This document shows, one piece after another, positions 1 through 8,323 of a stretch of DNA of 64,000 bases. Every line of letters begins with the position of its first letter. Position 1 is the first letter of the stretch. The DNA comes from JBBPYC01 sp965218765 (lineage in GTDB: Bacteria; Pseudomonadota; Gammaproteobacteria; Burkholderiales; Burkholderiaceae_C). Under the pieces are notes generated by a model. It searched no databases. It had not been told where the DNA came from and saw nothing but the letters and a program-made list of their open reading frames with translations. A program made the position numbers and the translations under genes. The stretch covers positions 1,550,001 through 1,614,000 of the forward strand of contig CBDCLU010000002.1 in assembly GCA_965218765.1 (NCBI GenBank), read 5' to 3'.

Positions 1-1034
1 ACTTCGGAGAACCCCAGTCCATGCACAAGGCCGAACAGCAGCGCCAGCACGTCGCCGCGGATCCAGCGCACGGGATACAGGTTCAGTGCGGCGGAAACGC
101 CGATCGTGATCGCGATCGCCGGTTCGACCCAGTTGGCCGGCACGCTGATCCAGCCGATGCTGGCCAGACCGAGGGTCAGCGAATGGCCGACCGTGAACGC
201 GGTGACGGTGCGCAGCAGCGCGACGAAGCCGTGCTCGCTCGGCTGCGGCGGCACGCCCGCCGCGGACGGCTCGTGCGCCTGACGCCGGCGAAACAGCCGG
301 ATCGGCAGCAGCAACGCCAGTAGAAACGCGAGGTGATCGATGCCGCTCAGGATGTGGTGCACGCCCTCGGGGAAAAACTGCGCGAGCGTGGCCGGGCCGC
401 CTTGCCGCGGTGCTTGCGCAGAGGTACCTCCCGACCCACCCAATGCGCGCAACGTCAACGTGCGGCCGGCGCGCGGCGCCGTGGTGAACGCGATCGGCCG
501 CCCGTCGAGCTCGCCGCCAACGAGCAGCCGGTGGCTCGCATCGATGCCTTCAAACAGGTGATAGTCGAGCACGAGCGGCGCGGGCGCCGGGCACCGAAGC
601 GGTGCTGCCAGCCGCACGTAATGGCCATCGACCCGCTGCTCGATCGCATCGAACGCGAACGGCAGCGCAAGCGGCTGGCCGCCGCATTGCAGGCGAAAGC
701 CGCTGTCGACCCAGCCGATGACCGCCGGCAGCGCGCGGCGCACCTCGCCCCAGGTGAGGCTGCGGCTATCGTCCGCATCGAGCGTGGGCAGCGCGGCGTC
801 GAGGTCTTTCAGCGCGATCGACAGTTCGGCGCGGGTGCCCGCAGATGCTGGTGTCGATGCAGGCGTCGGTGCGCTTGCGCTGCCGACACTTCCACCTAGC
901 ACCAGATACGCATCGCTTGCCTTGTGCGCGTGGCAGGGCGCCGCCGCCGCCAGCCCAAGCAGGACGGCCAGCAGCAAATCCGCAGCAGCGCGGCGGCACC
1001 AGTTTCGCAAGTCGGTCACGTTGCTGGGTCCCAT
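1..1034 (-). CDS. HupE/UreJ-like membrane protein, C-terminus cut by window edge
   Basis: The start is the ATG at 1034, 2 nt after the stop of the upstream TPR gene, and the reading frame is open to the window edge (about 344 codons visible). Residues 19-37 look like a signal peptide ending in PCHA. Residues 38-215 form an extracytoplasmic domain. The motif HHILSGIDHLAF at about 226-237, followed by hydrophobic helices, is the hallmark of the HupE/UreJ_2 family. HupE/UreJ proteins are linked to nickel or cobalt uptake, but this subfamily with a long N-terminal periplasmic domain is functionally uncertain, so no substrate is assigned. It is probably co-transcribed with the TPR gene. Family assignment is firm; function is not. 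Confidence 0.8.
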   Translation of the reverse strand, partial: MGPSNVTDLRNWCRRAAADLLLAVLLGLAAAAPCHAHKASDAYLVLGGSVGSASAPTPASTPASAGTRAELSIALKDLDAALPTLDADDSRSLTWGEVRRALPAVIGWVDSGFRLQCGGQPLALPFAFDAIEQRVDGHYVRLAAPLRCPAPAPLVLDYHLFEGIDASHRLLVGGELDGRPIAFTTAPRAGRTLTLRALGGSGGTSAQAPRQGGPATLAQFFPEGVHHILSGIDHLAFLLALLLPIRLFRRRQAHEPSAAGVPPQPSEHGFVALLRTVTAFTVGHSLTLGLASIGWISVPANWVEPAIAITIGVSAALNLYPVRWIRGDVLALLFGLVHGLGFSE

Positions 1035-1036
1035 GC

Positions 1037-2275
1037 TCAAAGCCAGTGCGCAAGCCGCGCGTCCACCAGGCCTGTCGCGCGCAGGTTCTGCACCAGTTGC
1101 GCGAGCACCTGCGGCTGCTCGGCAGCGGTCGCAGCGGTCAGCGCGATCCACCAGTCGAGCGGCTCCTTCTGCAACGTCAGATTCGCCTGCGCGGCTTGCA
1201 ACGCTTGCAACGGCTCGGGATCGACCCACAGGCTGAACAGCGCGGCCTCCCGCGCGTGCAGCGCCGGATCGTCGCCGCGTTCGGCCAATGCGGCAAAGCG
1301 CTGTCGCAGGTCGTCGGCCAGCGCCCTCCAGCCTTCATCGCCGAGCCGTTTGCGTGCCGCGGCACGGCGCAGCTGCACCGCGTCGCTGGCCGGCCGCTCG
1401 GCCAGCGCGACCAGCGCGGCGGCCGGATCGGCCTGGCGCGACAGCAGCAGGTCGGCCAGCACGAGCGCGGTGTAGTCGTCCGGGTCCAGCGCAAGGCTGG
1501 CGCGGTAATTGGCGGCGGCAGCGGCATCGTCGCCGGCGCGCTCCTCGTTTTCGCCGGAAAGCGACAGCAGCCAGGCGCGCACGCCGGCGTCGGTGCTCGT
1601 GCGCAACAGGTTCCTGTAGCCGGTACGTGCTTCGCTGTGGTGGCCGAGCAGCGAACGCGTCTCGAAACGGCAGGCCTGCGCATACAGCGGCGCACCGCTG
1701 GCAGCCACTTTGTCGCAGGCGGCCAGCGCATCGTCGTAGCGGGCTGCGACCCGGTTCAAGGTGGCCAGCGTGAGCCAGCCCTGCGCGTTGGTGCCAGCAC
1801 GTGCAAGCGTGCGCTCCAGCGTGGCACGTGCTGCGGCGAACTCATGCCGGCTCTGCTCGATGGTCGCCTGCAGCACGGCGAGATCGGCGGGCGCATCGGG
1901 CTTGTCCCACCAGGGCGCCAGCACTGCCTGGGCGCGCCCCAGATAGCGCGGCTCGGCCAGTTCACGTGCATCCCGAATCCAGCGGCGCGCCGCAAGCGCG
2001 GCCTGCCCGGGCGTGGCGGCCTCGGCGGCAACCCTTGGCGGAAGCTTTTCGAGCACCACCGAGTCGTCTGCAGGCGCCACATCATGGTTCGCAGCAATTG
2101 CAGCACCGCACCAGACGATGCCAAGCGCACCGATGGATATGCAGACCGCAATCGCTACGGTGCATGCGGGCCGACCAAGTGCAACAGGCCACCAGAGGCG
2201 CTGACCACGCATACGGGCAGCGGCGCCACGATCAGCCTGAACGATGTCGGCGCGGGCATCTCGATCCATGAACAC
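1037..2275 (-). CDS. TPR-repeat protein, membrane-anchored
   Basis: A 412-residue protein with a hydrophobic segment at about residues 37-62 (start of the mature part near AANHDVAP) and then an almost entirely alpha-helical Ala/Leu/Arg-rich sequence with tetratricopeptide-like repeats, for example around YRASLALDPDDYTALVLADLLL. TPR proteins act as scaffolds; no catalytic motif is visible. The gene follows the DUF4331 and lipoprotein genes and is 2 nt upstream of the HupE-like gene, so it probably works with the membrane protein. An internal start nearer the hydrophobic segment is possible. No specific function is recognised. Confidence 0.75.
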   Translation of the reverse strand: MFMDRDARADIVQADRGAAARMRGQRLWWPVALGRPACTVAIAVCISIGALGIVWCGAAIAANHDVAPADDSVVLEKLPPRVAAEAATPGQAALAARRWIRDARELAEPRYLGRAQAVLAPWWDKPDAPADLAVLQATIEQSRHEFAAARATLERTLARAGTNAQGWLTLATLNRVAARYDDALAACDKVAASGAPLYAQACRFETRSLLGHHSEARTGYRNLLRTSTDAGVRAWLLSLSGENEERAGDDAAAAANYRASLALDPDDYTALVLADLLLSRQADPAAALVALAERPASDAVQLRRAAARKRLGDEGWRALADDLRQRFAALAERGDDPALHAREAALFSLWVDPEPLQALQAAQANLTLQKEPLDWWIALTAATAAEQPQVLAQLVQNLRATGLVDARLAHWL

Positions 2276-2346
2276 AGAATAAGCTTAGAAAGCAACCAAG
2301 ACGATCCAATCGCCAACCGAGCAACCCGGGTCGGAATTCAATCGCC

Positions 2347-2384
2347 AAAAAAAAGCGGCGTGCCCCGCTGGAGGCACGCCGCTT
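2347..2384 (-). terminator. Rho-independent terminator after the lipoprotein gene
   Basis: A perfect 12-bp inverted repeat (AAGCGGCGTGCC at 2353-2364 and its complement at 2373-2384) has an 8-nt loop. On the minus strand it is followed by a run of eight T. It lies 25 bp beyond the stop of the lipoprotein gene and should separate the DUF4331/lipoprotein transcript from the TPR/HupE-like genes. Confidence 0.9.
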
Positions 2385-2409
2385 CGCCTGGCTTGAGGCG
2401 CTTCGACCG

Positions 2410-2715
2410 TCAGATTGCTTCCGGTTCCGACGTGTCGTTGGTGGCAAACGGATTGTTGCTCAACACGATCGGCTCGGCCGTCTCGCTGCCGCCCTGGCCG
2501 ACCAATTGTCGGACCAAGCCGATCGACGGATCGGAAGCAACTGGCGCTGGCGCTGGTGCAGGCCCAGGCGCGGGTGCTGGCGCTGGCGCAGGTCCTGGCG
2601 CTGGAGCCGGCGGGTTGCCCGGCTCAACGCCATCACCACCACCGCCGCAACCAGCCAGCAGCACGGAGGCGAACGCGATCGCCAACCCCACGCTGATTTT
2701 CGAAGGTTTGTTCAT
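2410..2715 (-). CDS. Small Pro/Ala-repeat lipoprotein
   Basis: A 101-residue predicted lipoprotein. The signal peptide ends in the lipobox LLAGC (Cys23), followed by a Gly run. Residues about 37-59 are an imperfect Ala-Pro/Gly-Pro repeat, likely an extended periplasmic linker. The C-terminal 40 residues (SDPSIGLVRQLVG onward) carry no motif I recognise. It is 39 bp downstream of the DUF4331 gene in the same direction and is followed by a strong terminator, so the two probably form a transcription unit. Function unknown. Confidence 0.8.
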   Translation of the reverse strand: MNKPSKISVGLAIAFASVLLAGCGGGGDGVEPGNPPAPAPGPAPAPAPAPGPAPAPAPVASDPSIGLVRQLVGQGGSETAEPIVLSNNPFATNDTSEPEAI

Positions 2716-2754
2716 GGATGAATTCCTTGTGCTTTGAAACGCTGGGCCGTGCGC

Positions 2755-4353
2755 TTACTTGGCGCCCGGGTTCGGCGTGTTCAGGTACGGGAAGGTCGGC
2801 AGGAACGGCACCGCTGCCTGGTCGACCGCATCGTTGATCGTCAGGGCAGCCATGCCGGCCGGCACGCTGGACGGCTTGCAGGCCGAGCTAACCCCGGCGA
2901 CGCCCGGAATGGAATTGAGCTTGAGCGCGTCGTTGTCGCCATTGGCGATGCACAGGCCACCCAGCATGGCCACCAGCGCGATGTCGACCACGTCGTCTTT
3001 CGGACGGCGCCCGTTCGGGAAGCCCGCGTTGTCGTTGCCCTTGGCCAGGATATTCCCGGTGATGCCCAGACGGTTCTGCTGCGCAAACGGCACGGCCGGA
3101 ATCGATGTGTTCAGGCGCAGCATTTCCGAAGGCGTCACATTGGCCGGCTTGTTCACGCCGACCAGGCCGGTCAGGAACACGGTGGCCAGGTCGGTGCGCG
3201 GAATGTTGGTCGGTGCCAGCGCCTTCGTGTCACCGGTCAGCACCAGGCCCAGCAGCGGCGGCAGGGTCGGGTTCGTCACGTAGCTCAGGAACTGGGTATC
3301 GCCGCTCGGCTTGGAGCCGTTGAACTTGTCCTTGTCCTTCAGGCCGATCACGAGTTCGTTGACCAGCGGTTGGGCCAGACGCGATACCTGCGTCCAGGCG
3401 CCGCCGACTTTCTCGGTTGCCTGATAGCCGGAGGCAGGGGCGCCAGACAGCAGTCGGGCCTGGCGCAGGCTGGCGGTGGTCCAGGCGCCAATCACCGGAT
3501 CAGTGCCGGCCGTGAGGCAAGCGCGTGGGACTTCAAGCGCAAACGTCGTGACGTTCGCGTTCTGGATCGAATTGCCAGCGGCTGCGTTGATGTTGGCCGG
3601 ATTCGTGATGACCGCAAGCGGCGCATTCACCAAGTCGAAAATCGGACCCAGGTTGACTGCGAAGCCTTCCTGACGCTGGCCGACGAACACCTTTCCAGGT
3701 GAGCCGCAACCGGGGATGTTGATCGGGAAGATGTGCTTGGCAGCATACGCTGCATAGGCTGCCGTATCGCCGAGCGTCTTGGTGCCGATGTAGTCAACCG
3801 GCTTTGCAAACGTGGCCTGACCGTCAGACGTGGTGATCGGCTGGCGCGTGCCGGTGCGGCGGTCGCCGCGGACCAAGGTCAGCGTGTAGGTTTCGACGCG
3901 GTTCAGGTTTGGATCGGTGATGGCACTGACCGGGCCCGCCTGAATCAGCGGAATCGACACGTTTGCCTGACCGGTGCCGGTACCGACCGGCAACTGCACG
4001 TCGCGCAGGGTGACTTGCGGACGGAACTGGAACGTCAAATCTTCTTTTGCATCGCCGTTGTTGTCGATGTGAATCTCATACAGCGCGTTCGGATCAAGCG
4101 CGAAGTAGTTCGGACCGCCGTACGGAGCCTGCAACGGCACATAGTTGGCAAGGATCGTGATGTAGTCGCTTCGACCCCCGCTGCCGTCGGCCGCCACCCC
4201 TTCGTAGCTGCGGAACATGTAGAGGTCGGTGCCGTCGACCTTCGGCGAGGTCGTGATGAACGGCGCTTCGCGGTGGCTCGACGCCATGCTCTGGCCGGCC
4301 ACGCAGGCAGCTGCCAAGGCCACAGCGGTCATTACCGTCTTTTGAAATTTCAT
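2755..4353 (-). CDS. DUF4331 family secreted protein
   Basis: A protein of about 532 residues with a typical signal peptide (MKFQKTV..., cleavage near SMAS) followed by SSHREAPFI, the characteristic start of mature DUF4331 proteins. Other recognisable parts are DGTDLYMFRSYE near the N-terminus and PNGRRPKDDVVDIAL near the C-terminus. DUF4331 proteins are secreted or periplasmic with unknown function. I chose the ATG at 4353 because a GGAG lies 9 nt upstream; the ATG at 4359 has it only 3 nt away. No PEP-CTERM motif is present at the C-terminus, so it is not an obvious substrate of the neighbouring exosortase. Roughly 250 bp without a gene lie upstream and should hold the promoter. Confidence 0.9.
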   Translation of the reverse strand: MKFQKTVMTAVALAAACVAGQSMASSHREAPFITTSPKVDGTDLYMFRSYEGVAADGSGGRSDYITILANYVPLQAPYGGPNYFALDPNALYEIHIDNNGDAKEDLTFQFRPQVTLRDVQLPVGTGTGQANVSIPLIQAGPVSAITDPNLNRVETYTLTLVRGDRRTGTRQPITTSDGQATFAKPVDYIGTKTLGDTAAYAAYAAKHIFPINIPGCGSPGKVFVGQRQEGFAVNLGPIFDLVNAPLAVITNPANINAAAGNSIQNANVTTFALEVPRACLTAGTDPVIGAWTTASLRQARLLSGAPASGYQATEKVGGAWTQVSRLAQPLVNELVIGLKDKDKFNGSKPSGDTQFLSYVTNPTLPPLLGLVLTGDTKALAPTNIPRTDLATVFLTGLVGVNKPANVTPSEMLRLNTSIPAVPFAQQNRLGITGNILAKGNDNAGFPNGRRPKDDVVDIALVAMLGGLCIANGDNDALKLNSIPGVAGVSSACKPSSVPAGMAALTINDAVDQAAVPFLPTFPYLNTPNPGAK

Positions 4354-4605
4354 GGACATCCACTCCAGTTGTCTAGGTTAAAAACAATTTGCACGAACTG
4401 ACATCTTCAAAAAGCGTGAACTTTTCCCACATACACGATACGCAGTGGTATTGACTCTGGATTCAAAGCCGCACCAATCTAGGGTAAATACCTATCTTTC
4501 GTGATGCCGCTGCTGCTGTCAAAACGATCAATATCGAGCCTGCAAGTCGTGGCTGACTGCGCCTGTCTGAGCCAACTTCACCAGTAATCTGATGCACCGT
4601 GGTCA

Positions 4606-5592
4606 TCAAGCCGGGAGCAATGCGGGGACAGTACCACGCCGCCGCAGGTTGGCTGCCATGCGCAGCCCGAAGCGCAAACGTGATCGATCCCAAGGTGTGA
4701 AGCGCGGCACCTGAAAAACATCGCTGCCACGGGTGGCCGCACCCCAGGCGGTGCTGAACGCTGCTTCGAATCCCGCTGAACGTGCCAGCGCGACTGTGTT
4801 GGCTGAATAATCGGTCCCCGGCTTGCCGTTCGGGTAGGCAAACAATGGCACCGGCGCATCAAGCAGATGCTCCAGCCGCAGCTTGCCCGTCACCATCTCT
4901 TCAAAGGCCACTGATGGATCGAGCCGCGCCAGGATCGGATGCGTGACGGTGTGGGCACCGATCTGCATGCCGCCGGCGTGGAGCTCGCGCAATTGCTGCG
5001 TCGTCATCATCAGGTTCGTCGGTGGCACCACCTGCGCGAGCTCGGCGATGCGTTCGGTCGCGGCTACCCTTTGCGCACCCGGCAGGTATTTCAGCTGCTG
5101 CAACAGCTGCTCGATCGCAGCCCGGCGCTGCGGAATGCTGCCGGTGGGCAGCGGCGCGGCGAAAACGGCCGGTCCCGGCAGTTCGCGCAAGTCCAGCTGC
5201 GGTAACCGGGTCGCGCGCAGTGCTTCGATCACGGTGTCGTTCCACATGCGGCCGCCATCCAGAAAGCCGGACGCGATGAAGAACGTTGCGCTCAGGCCAT
5301 GCGCCTGCAGAATCGGCATCGCCACCGTACGGTTGTCGGCGTAGCCGTCATCGAACGTGATCGCGCAGGCACGTCGCGGCAGGCTGCCATTGCCAAGTCT
5401 GCGCATTGCTTCGGGCAGTGGCAGCACCTGGCACCAGTTGCGCAGCCAGCCGCAGATCAAGCTGAACATGGCGGCGTCGATCTCGCCCGGAAACAGCGGA
5501 TCAGGTATGGGCAGCACACGATGGAAGATCAGCACGGACAGCCGGGCATCAGCGCCGCCGCCGGAACTGAGTGATATCAGGCTTTTCAGCAT
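4606..5592 (-). CDS. Polysaccharide deacetylase (NodB-like), last gene of the EPS operon
   Basis: A 328-residue protein with the NodB-type catalytic motif TFDDGYADN (79-87; first Asp catalytic, second Asp metal-binding) and the metal-binding HTVTHP motif further on. Such enzymes remove N- or O-acetyl groups from polysaccharides. No clear signal peptide is visible, so it may act on a cytoplasmic or membrane-linked intermediate. It starts 19 bp after the O-antigen-ligase-like gene and ends the long minus-strand cluster. It differs from the DUF3473-type deacetylase at 20.6-21.5 kb, so the locus has two. Confidence 0.88.
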   Translation of the reverse strand: MLKSLISLSSGGGADARLSVLIFHRVLPIPDPLFPGEIDAAMFSLICGWLRNWCQVLPLPEAMRRLGNGSLPRRACAITFDDGYADNRTVAMPILQAHGLSATFFIASGFLDGGRMWNDTVIEALRATRLPQLDLRELPGPAVFAAPLPTGSIPQRRAAIEQLLQQLKYLPGAQRVAATERIAELAQVVPPTNLMMTTQQLRELHAGGMQIGAHTVTHPILARLDPSVAFEEMVTGKLRLEHLLDAPVPLFAYPNGKPGTDYSANTVALARSAGFEAAFSTAWGAATRGSDVFQVPRFTPWDRSRLRFGLRMAANLRRRGTVPALLPA

Positions 5593-5611
5593 CGATGAAG
5601 CATCGCAGATC

Positions 5612-6916
5612 TCAAGCCGGCGCGGCGCTTCTGGTCAGGCCTGGCACCCAGCGCCAGCCGTATGGCTGCAGCGGCTCGGTCTCCCACGCGCGGGACCGGA
5701 CCCACTGACGCGTCACCAGCAACGCCACCATGATCTCGTAGGGCAGATCGAAATACGCAAGACTCAAGAATGCCCCGCCGACTGCGTAGCCGATCAGAGC
5801 GACTTGGCACATCCCTCCAAGTTCGGCGCACCAGGCGGCCTGCGGAATCGCTTTCGCATTTCTGCGTAGCCAGCCAGCAGCGCTCCAGCTGGAGAGCCAG
5901 ATGCCCAAGAAAAGGAACAGCCCAATGAAACCGTGGTTACCGAGAATCTGGAAGTAGATGCTGTGCGCTGCATGCACAAAGGTTGGATACGGCGAATAGA
6001 TAGCGAACAGCTCGGGCCGGGCGGCATTGAAACCGACTCCGGTCGGATAGTGCAGCCCGATGTTCCACGCCGTCCACCAAGCGCTGATGCGGCCCAACGC
6101 AGACGTGTCGGCCTCATAATCCTCTATGGAGGACATGCGTGTATTCCACGCATCCGGCATGAAGCCGACCAGCAGCACCGCACCGACCACGATCGCGATG
6201 CCGATGAAGAACTTGTTCTTGCCGCGCCACCAGAGCGCCATCAGCATCGCCGAGATGGCCAGCAGCGCGCCGCGCGAATAGCTGCCGATGGCTGCTATCG
6301 CGCACAGCATCATCGCGGCGGTCATGCCGAGCCGAGCCCAGCGATTCACCAATTGGAGCTGCAAAAACCGCAGCAGAGGGATCGTCATGACGAGCGACAG
6401 CGCAAATTCATTGTTGTCGTAGATGAACGATCCGTCCGGGCCCCAGACGCGGAAGTTGCCGCCGGTTGCCAGCGTGAACACGCCGCCCTTCATGCCCAGC
6501 AGACCAAGCGAGCCAGCCGACACCCACAGCAGCGCCAGCACGTGCTGTCTGGTGTGCAGCAGCGCCAATGCAGCGATGATCATGACGTCGATCTTCATGA
6601 CCTTCTTCCACTGTTCATAGTCGTCCGTCGGGTCCAGCCCGAAGAGCCACGACAGCGTCACCCAGATCATGAACGCGAGCATGAAAATGGCTGCGGCACC
6701 CTTGAACGGCGACTCGCGCTCGCGCGTGGACACGAGCCCGATCACGATGGTGCCGGCTGCAAACGCCGCCAGTGGTGCCGAATACGCAAAGCCGTAGGTG
6801 TAGCGATGCGGATTCATGATGCTCAGCCAGGTCCAGAGCATGATGCCGACCCACGGCCGGCGCAGCGCGATGATGCCCATCGCGAGCACGATCCCCACCA
6901 CGAGGATGTCACGCAT
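5612..6916 (-). CDS. O-antigen ligase/O-glycosylation ligase-like membrane protein, exosortase A-associated
   Basis: A polytopic membrane protein of about 434 residues with roughly ten hydrophobic segments. It opens with a sequence typical of exosortase A-associated putative O-glycosylation ligases (PEP_O_lig type): RRPWVGIMLWTWLSIMNPHR. Members resemble Wzy/WaaL enzymes that polymerise or transfer lipid-linked glycans. The start at 6916 overlaps the previous stop by 8 nt (ATGCGTGA), which suggests translational coupling; an ATG at 6931 is less likely. It is the only polymerase/ligase candidate in the locus. The acceptor cannot be read from sequence. Confidence 0.88.
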   Translation of the reverse strand: MRDILVVGIVLAMGIIALRRPWVGIMLWTWLSIMNPHRYTYGFAYSAPLAAFAAGTIVIGLVSTRERESPFKGAAAIFMLAFMIWVTLSWLFGLDPTDDYEQWKKVMKIDVMIIAALALLHTRQHVLALLWVSAGSLGLLGMKGGVFTLATGGNFRVWGPDGSFIYDNNEFALSLVMTIPLLRFLQLQLVNRWARLGMTAAMMLCAIAAIGSYSRGALLAISAMLMALWWRGKNKFFIGIAIVVGAVLLVGFMPDAWNTRMSSIEDYEADTSALGRISAWWTAWNIGLHYPTGVGFNAARPELFAIYSPYPTFVHAAHSIYFQILGNHGFIGLFLFLGIWLSSWSAAGWLRRNAKAIPQAAWCAELGGMCQVALIGYAVGGAFLSLAYFDLPYEIMVALLVTRQWVRSRAWETEPLQPYGWRWVPGLTRSAAPA

Positions 6917-8312
6917 GCTGGCTCGCCGCACCGGTCGTGGCCACGCTGGGTGCCGACGATGTCGCGTGGCTCACGACATAGCGGAACTTGCCGGACTTCT
7001 CGGCTGCGATCAAATCGACTTGCTCCACCGTAACAGCCACGGCCTCTCCGAGCCGTTGCTTGAAACCCATGACGATGCGCGCTGGCGCGTCGGCTGCAAA
7101 ACCAGCTTCCGTCACCAGCAGCACCTGCACCGCGAATCGGCTGTGCTGGACGATTTTGAACGAGCGCACGCCGGGCAGATCCCGCAGGATATAGATCAGC
7201 GCCAGACCGTGCAGCACCTTGCCATCGGCCGCGATCACGAAGTCGGTGGTACGGCCCTCCAGCCGTTCCAGCACCGGCAGGCCGCGCCCGCAGGCGCATG
7301 GCTGCGTACCCAGCGCGCCGATGTCACCGGTGCGGTAACGGATGAACGGGAAGTCGCGCGTGGCCAGATGCGTGGTGACGATCTCGCCGCTTTCGCCCAT
7401 CGGAACGTCCTGGCCCGTCTGCTCATCAACGATCTCGACAACGATGTCCTCGGCCGTGATGTGCATGCTGCCCTGCGGGCACTCGTGCGCGATGAATCCT
7501 GCGTCGCGCCCGCCGTAGCCGTTTGCCACCGGACAACCGAACACTTTCGAGATCAGCGCGCGCTGATCGTCGTAGAGCCGCTCCGACGTGACGAACGCCA
7601 CCTTGATGCCAAGGTCGTGCAGCGCAGTGCCCTGAGCGTGTGCAAAGCGCGCGATCAACGCCAATGCGGACGGATAGCCGAACAGCATCCTCGGCTTGAA
7701 CGCACGGATCCTTGCGACGAACCCGGCAAGTTTTGCGTCCGACATCTCGAATGCGGGCAGCAGCTCGGTGCGCAACACGCGATCGCGCAGCAATTTCAAC
7801 CGGTCCTGCGTGCCGAGTTCGATTGGCGAGCCCCAGACCACGAGTTCGCGGTCGCCGATGTCGACGTCCCACCAGCGCGTGGCACGCCACTTGGCCGCGA
7901 CGTCGTGGCTGACCCGTTCGCGGCCAATGAAGAAGATCAGTGGTTCACCGGATGAGCCGCCGGTGTTGAAACGCGCGAGGCCGGTCGCCTGATCGCGCTT
8001 CATCGAACTGGTGTTTGCGCGAATCACTGACTTGTCGAGCAGTGGCAGCCGCCTGAGATCTGCGACGCTCTGCAACGCCGCAGGGTCGAATTTCAACTCG
8101 GCGAACAGCGCGCGATAAAACGGCACGTGGGTACCGACATCGGTCAGCAGCGCGCGCAGCCGCTGCAACTGCAACCCGGCGATCCGCTCGGCTGGCCACC
8201 ACTGCGACTGGTCCATCTGCTGTCGCACCCGCACCGTGTTGTGCCGCTTCAGTCGCTCTTGCAATGGAAACAGCAGACCCGCGACCAGGTTGCGATAGAC
8301 GTGCACCGACAT
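6909..8312 (-). CDS. PaaK/CapK-like adenylate-forming enzyme
   Basis: A 467-residue member of the phenylacetate-CoA ligase/CapK group of adenylating enzymes. Visible features are the glycine/serine-rich ATP loop NTGGSSGEP, the FPFIRYRTGD motif and a CACGRGLP Cys pair typical of PaaK-like proteins. Homologues in capsule and EPS loci are thought to activate an acyl group for attachment to sugars or a carrier; the substrate cannot be read from the sequence. It is 11 bp after ugd and overlaps the O-ligase-like gene. Together with the acyltransferase-like gene at 32.5 kb it makes acyl decoration of the polymer plausible. Confidence 0.88.
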   Translation of the reverse strand: MSVHVYRNLVAGLLFPLQERLKRHNTVRVRQQMDQSQWWPAERIAGLQLQRLRALLTDVGTHVPFYRALFAELKFDPAALQSVADLRRLPLLDKSVIRANTSSMKRDQATGLARFNTGGSSGEPLIFFIGRERVSHDVAAKWRATRWWDVDIGDRELVVWGSPIELGTQDRLKLLRDRVLRTELLPAFEMSDAKLAGFVARIRAFKPRMLFGYPSALALIARFAHAQGTALHDLGIKVAFVTSERLYDDQRALISKVFGCPVANGYGGRDAGFIAHECPQGSMHITAEDIVVEIVDEQTGQDVPMGESGEIVTTHLATRDFPFIRYRTGDIGALGTQPCACGRGLPVLERLEGRTTDFVIAADGKVLHGLALIYILRDLPGVRSFKIVQHSRFAVQVLLVTEAGFAADAPARIVMGFKQRLGEAVAVTVEQVDLIAAEKSGKFRYVVSHATSSAPSVATTGAASQHA

Positions 8313-8323
8313 GGGAATGAACC

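Noticed and set aside
845..2737. Plus-strand open frame of 630 codons opposite the HupE-like, TPR and lipoprotein genes
   Set aside because: It is Arg/Gly/Ala-rich without domain pattern and runs across three convincing minus-strand genes and a terminator; a GC-rich antisense artefact.
2734..3702. Plus-strand frame of 322 codons opposite DUF4331
   Set aside because: The opposite strand encodes a recognised family with a signal peptide; this frame has no motif.
2755..4353. DUF4331 protein as an exosortase substrate
   Set aside because: The C-terminus has no PEP motif, membrane helix or basic tail.
4463..4862. Small minus-strand frames upstream of DUF4331
   Set aside because: They overlap the deacetylase end, show no motif, and lie where the DUF4331 promoter is expected.
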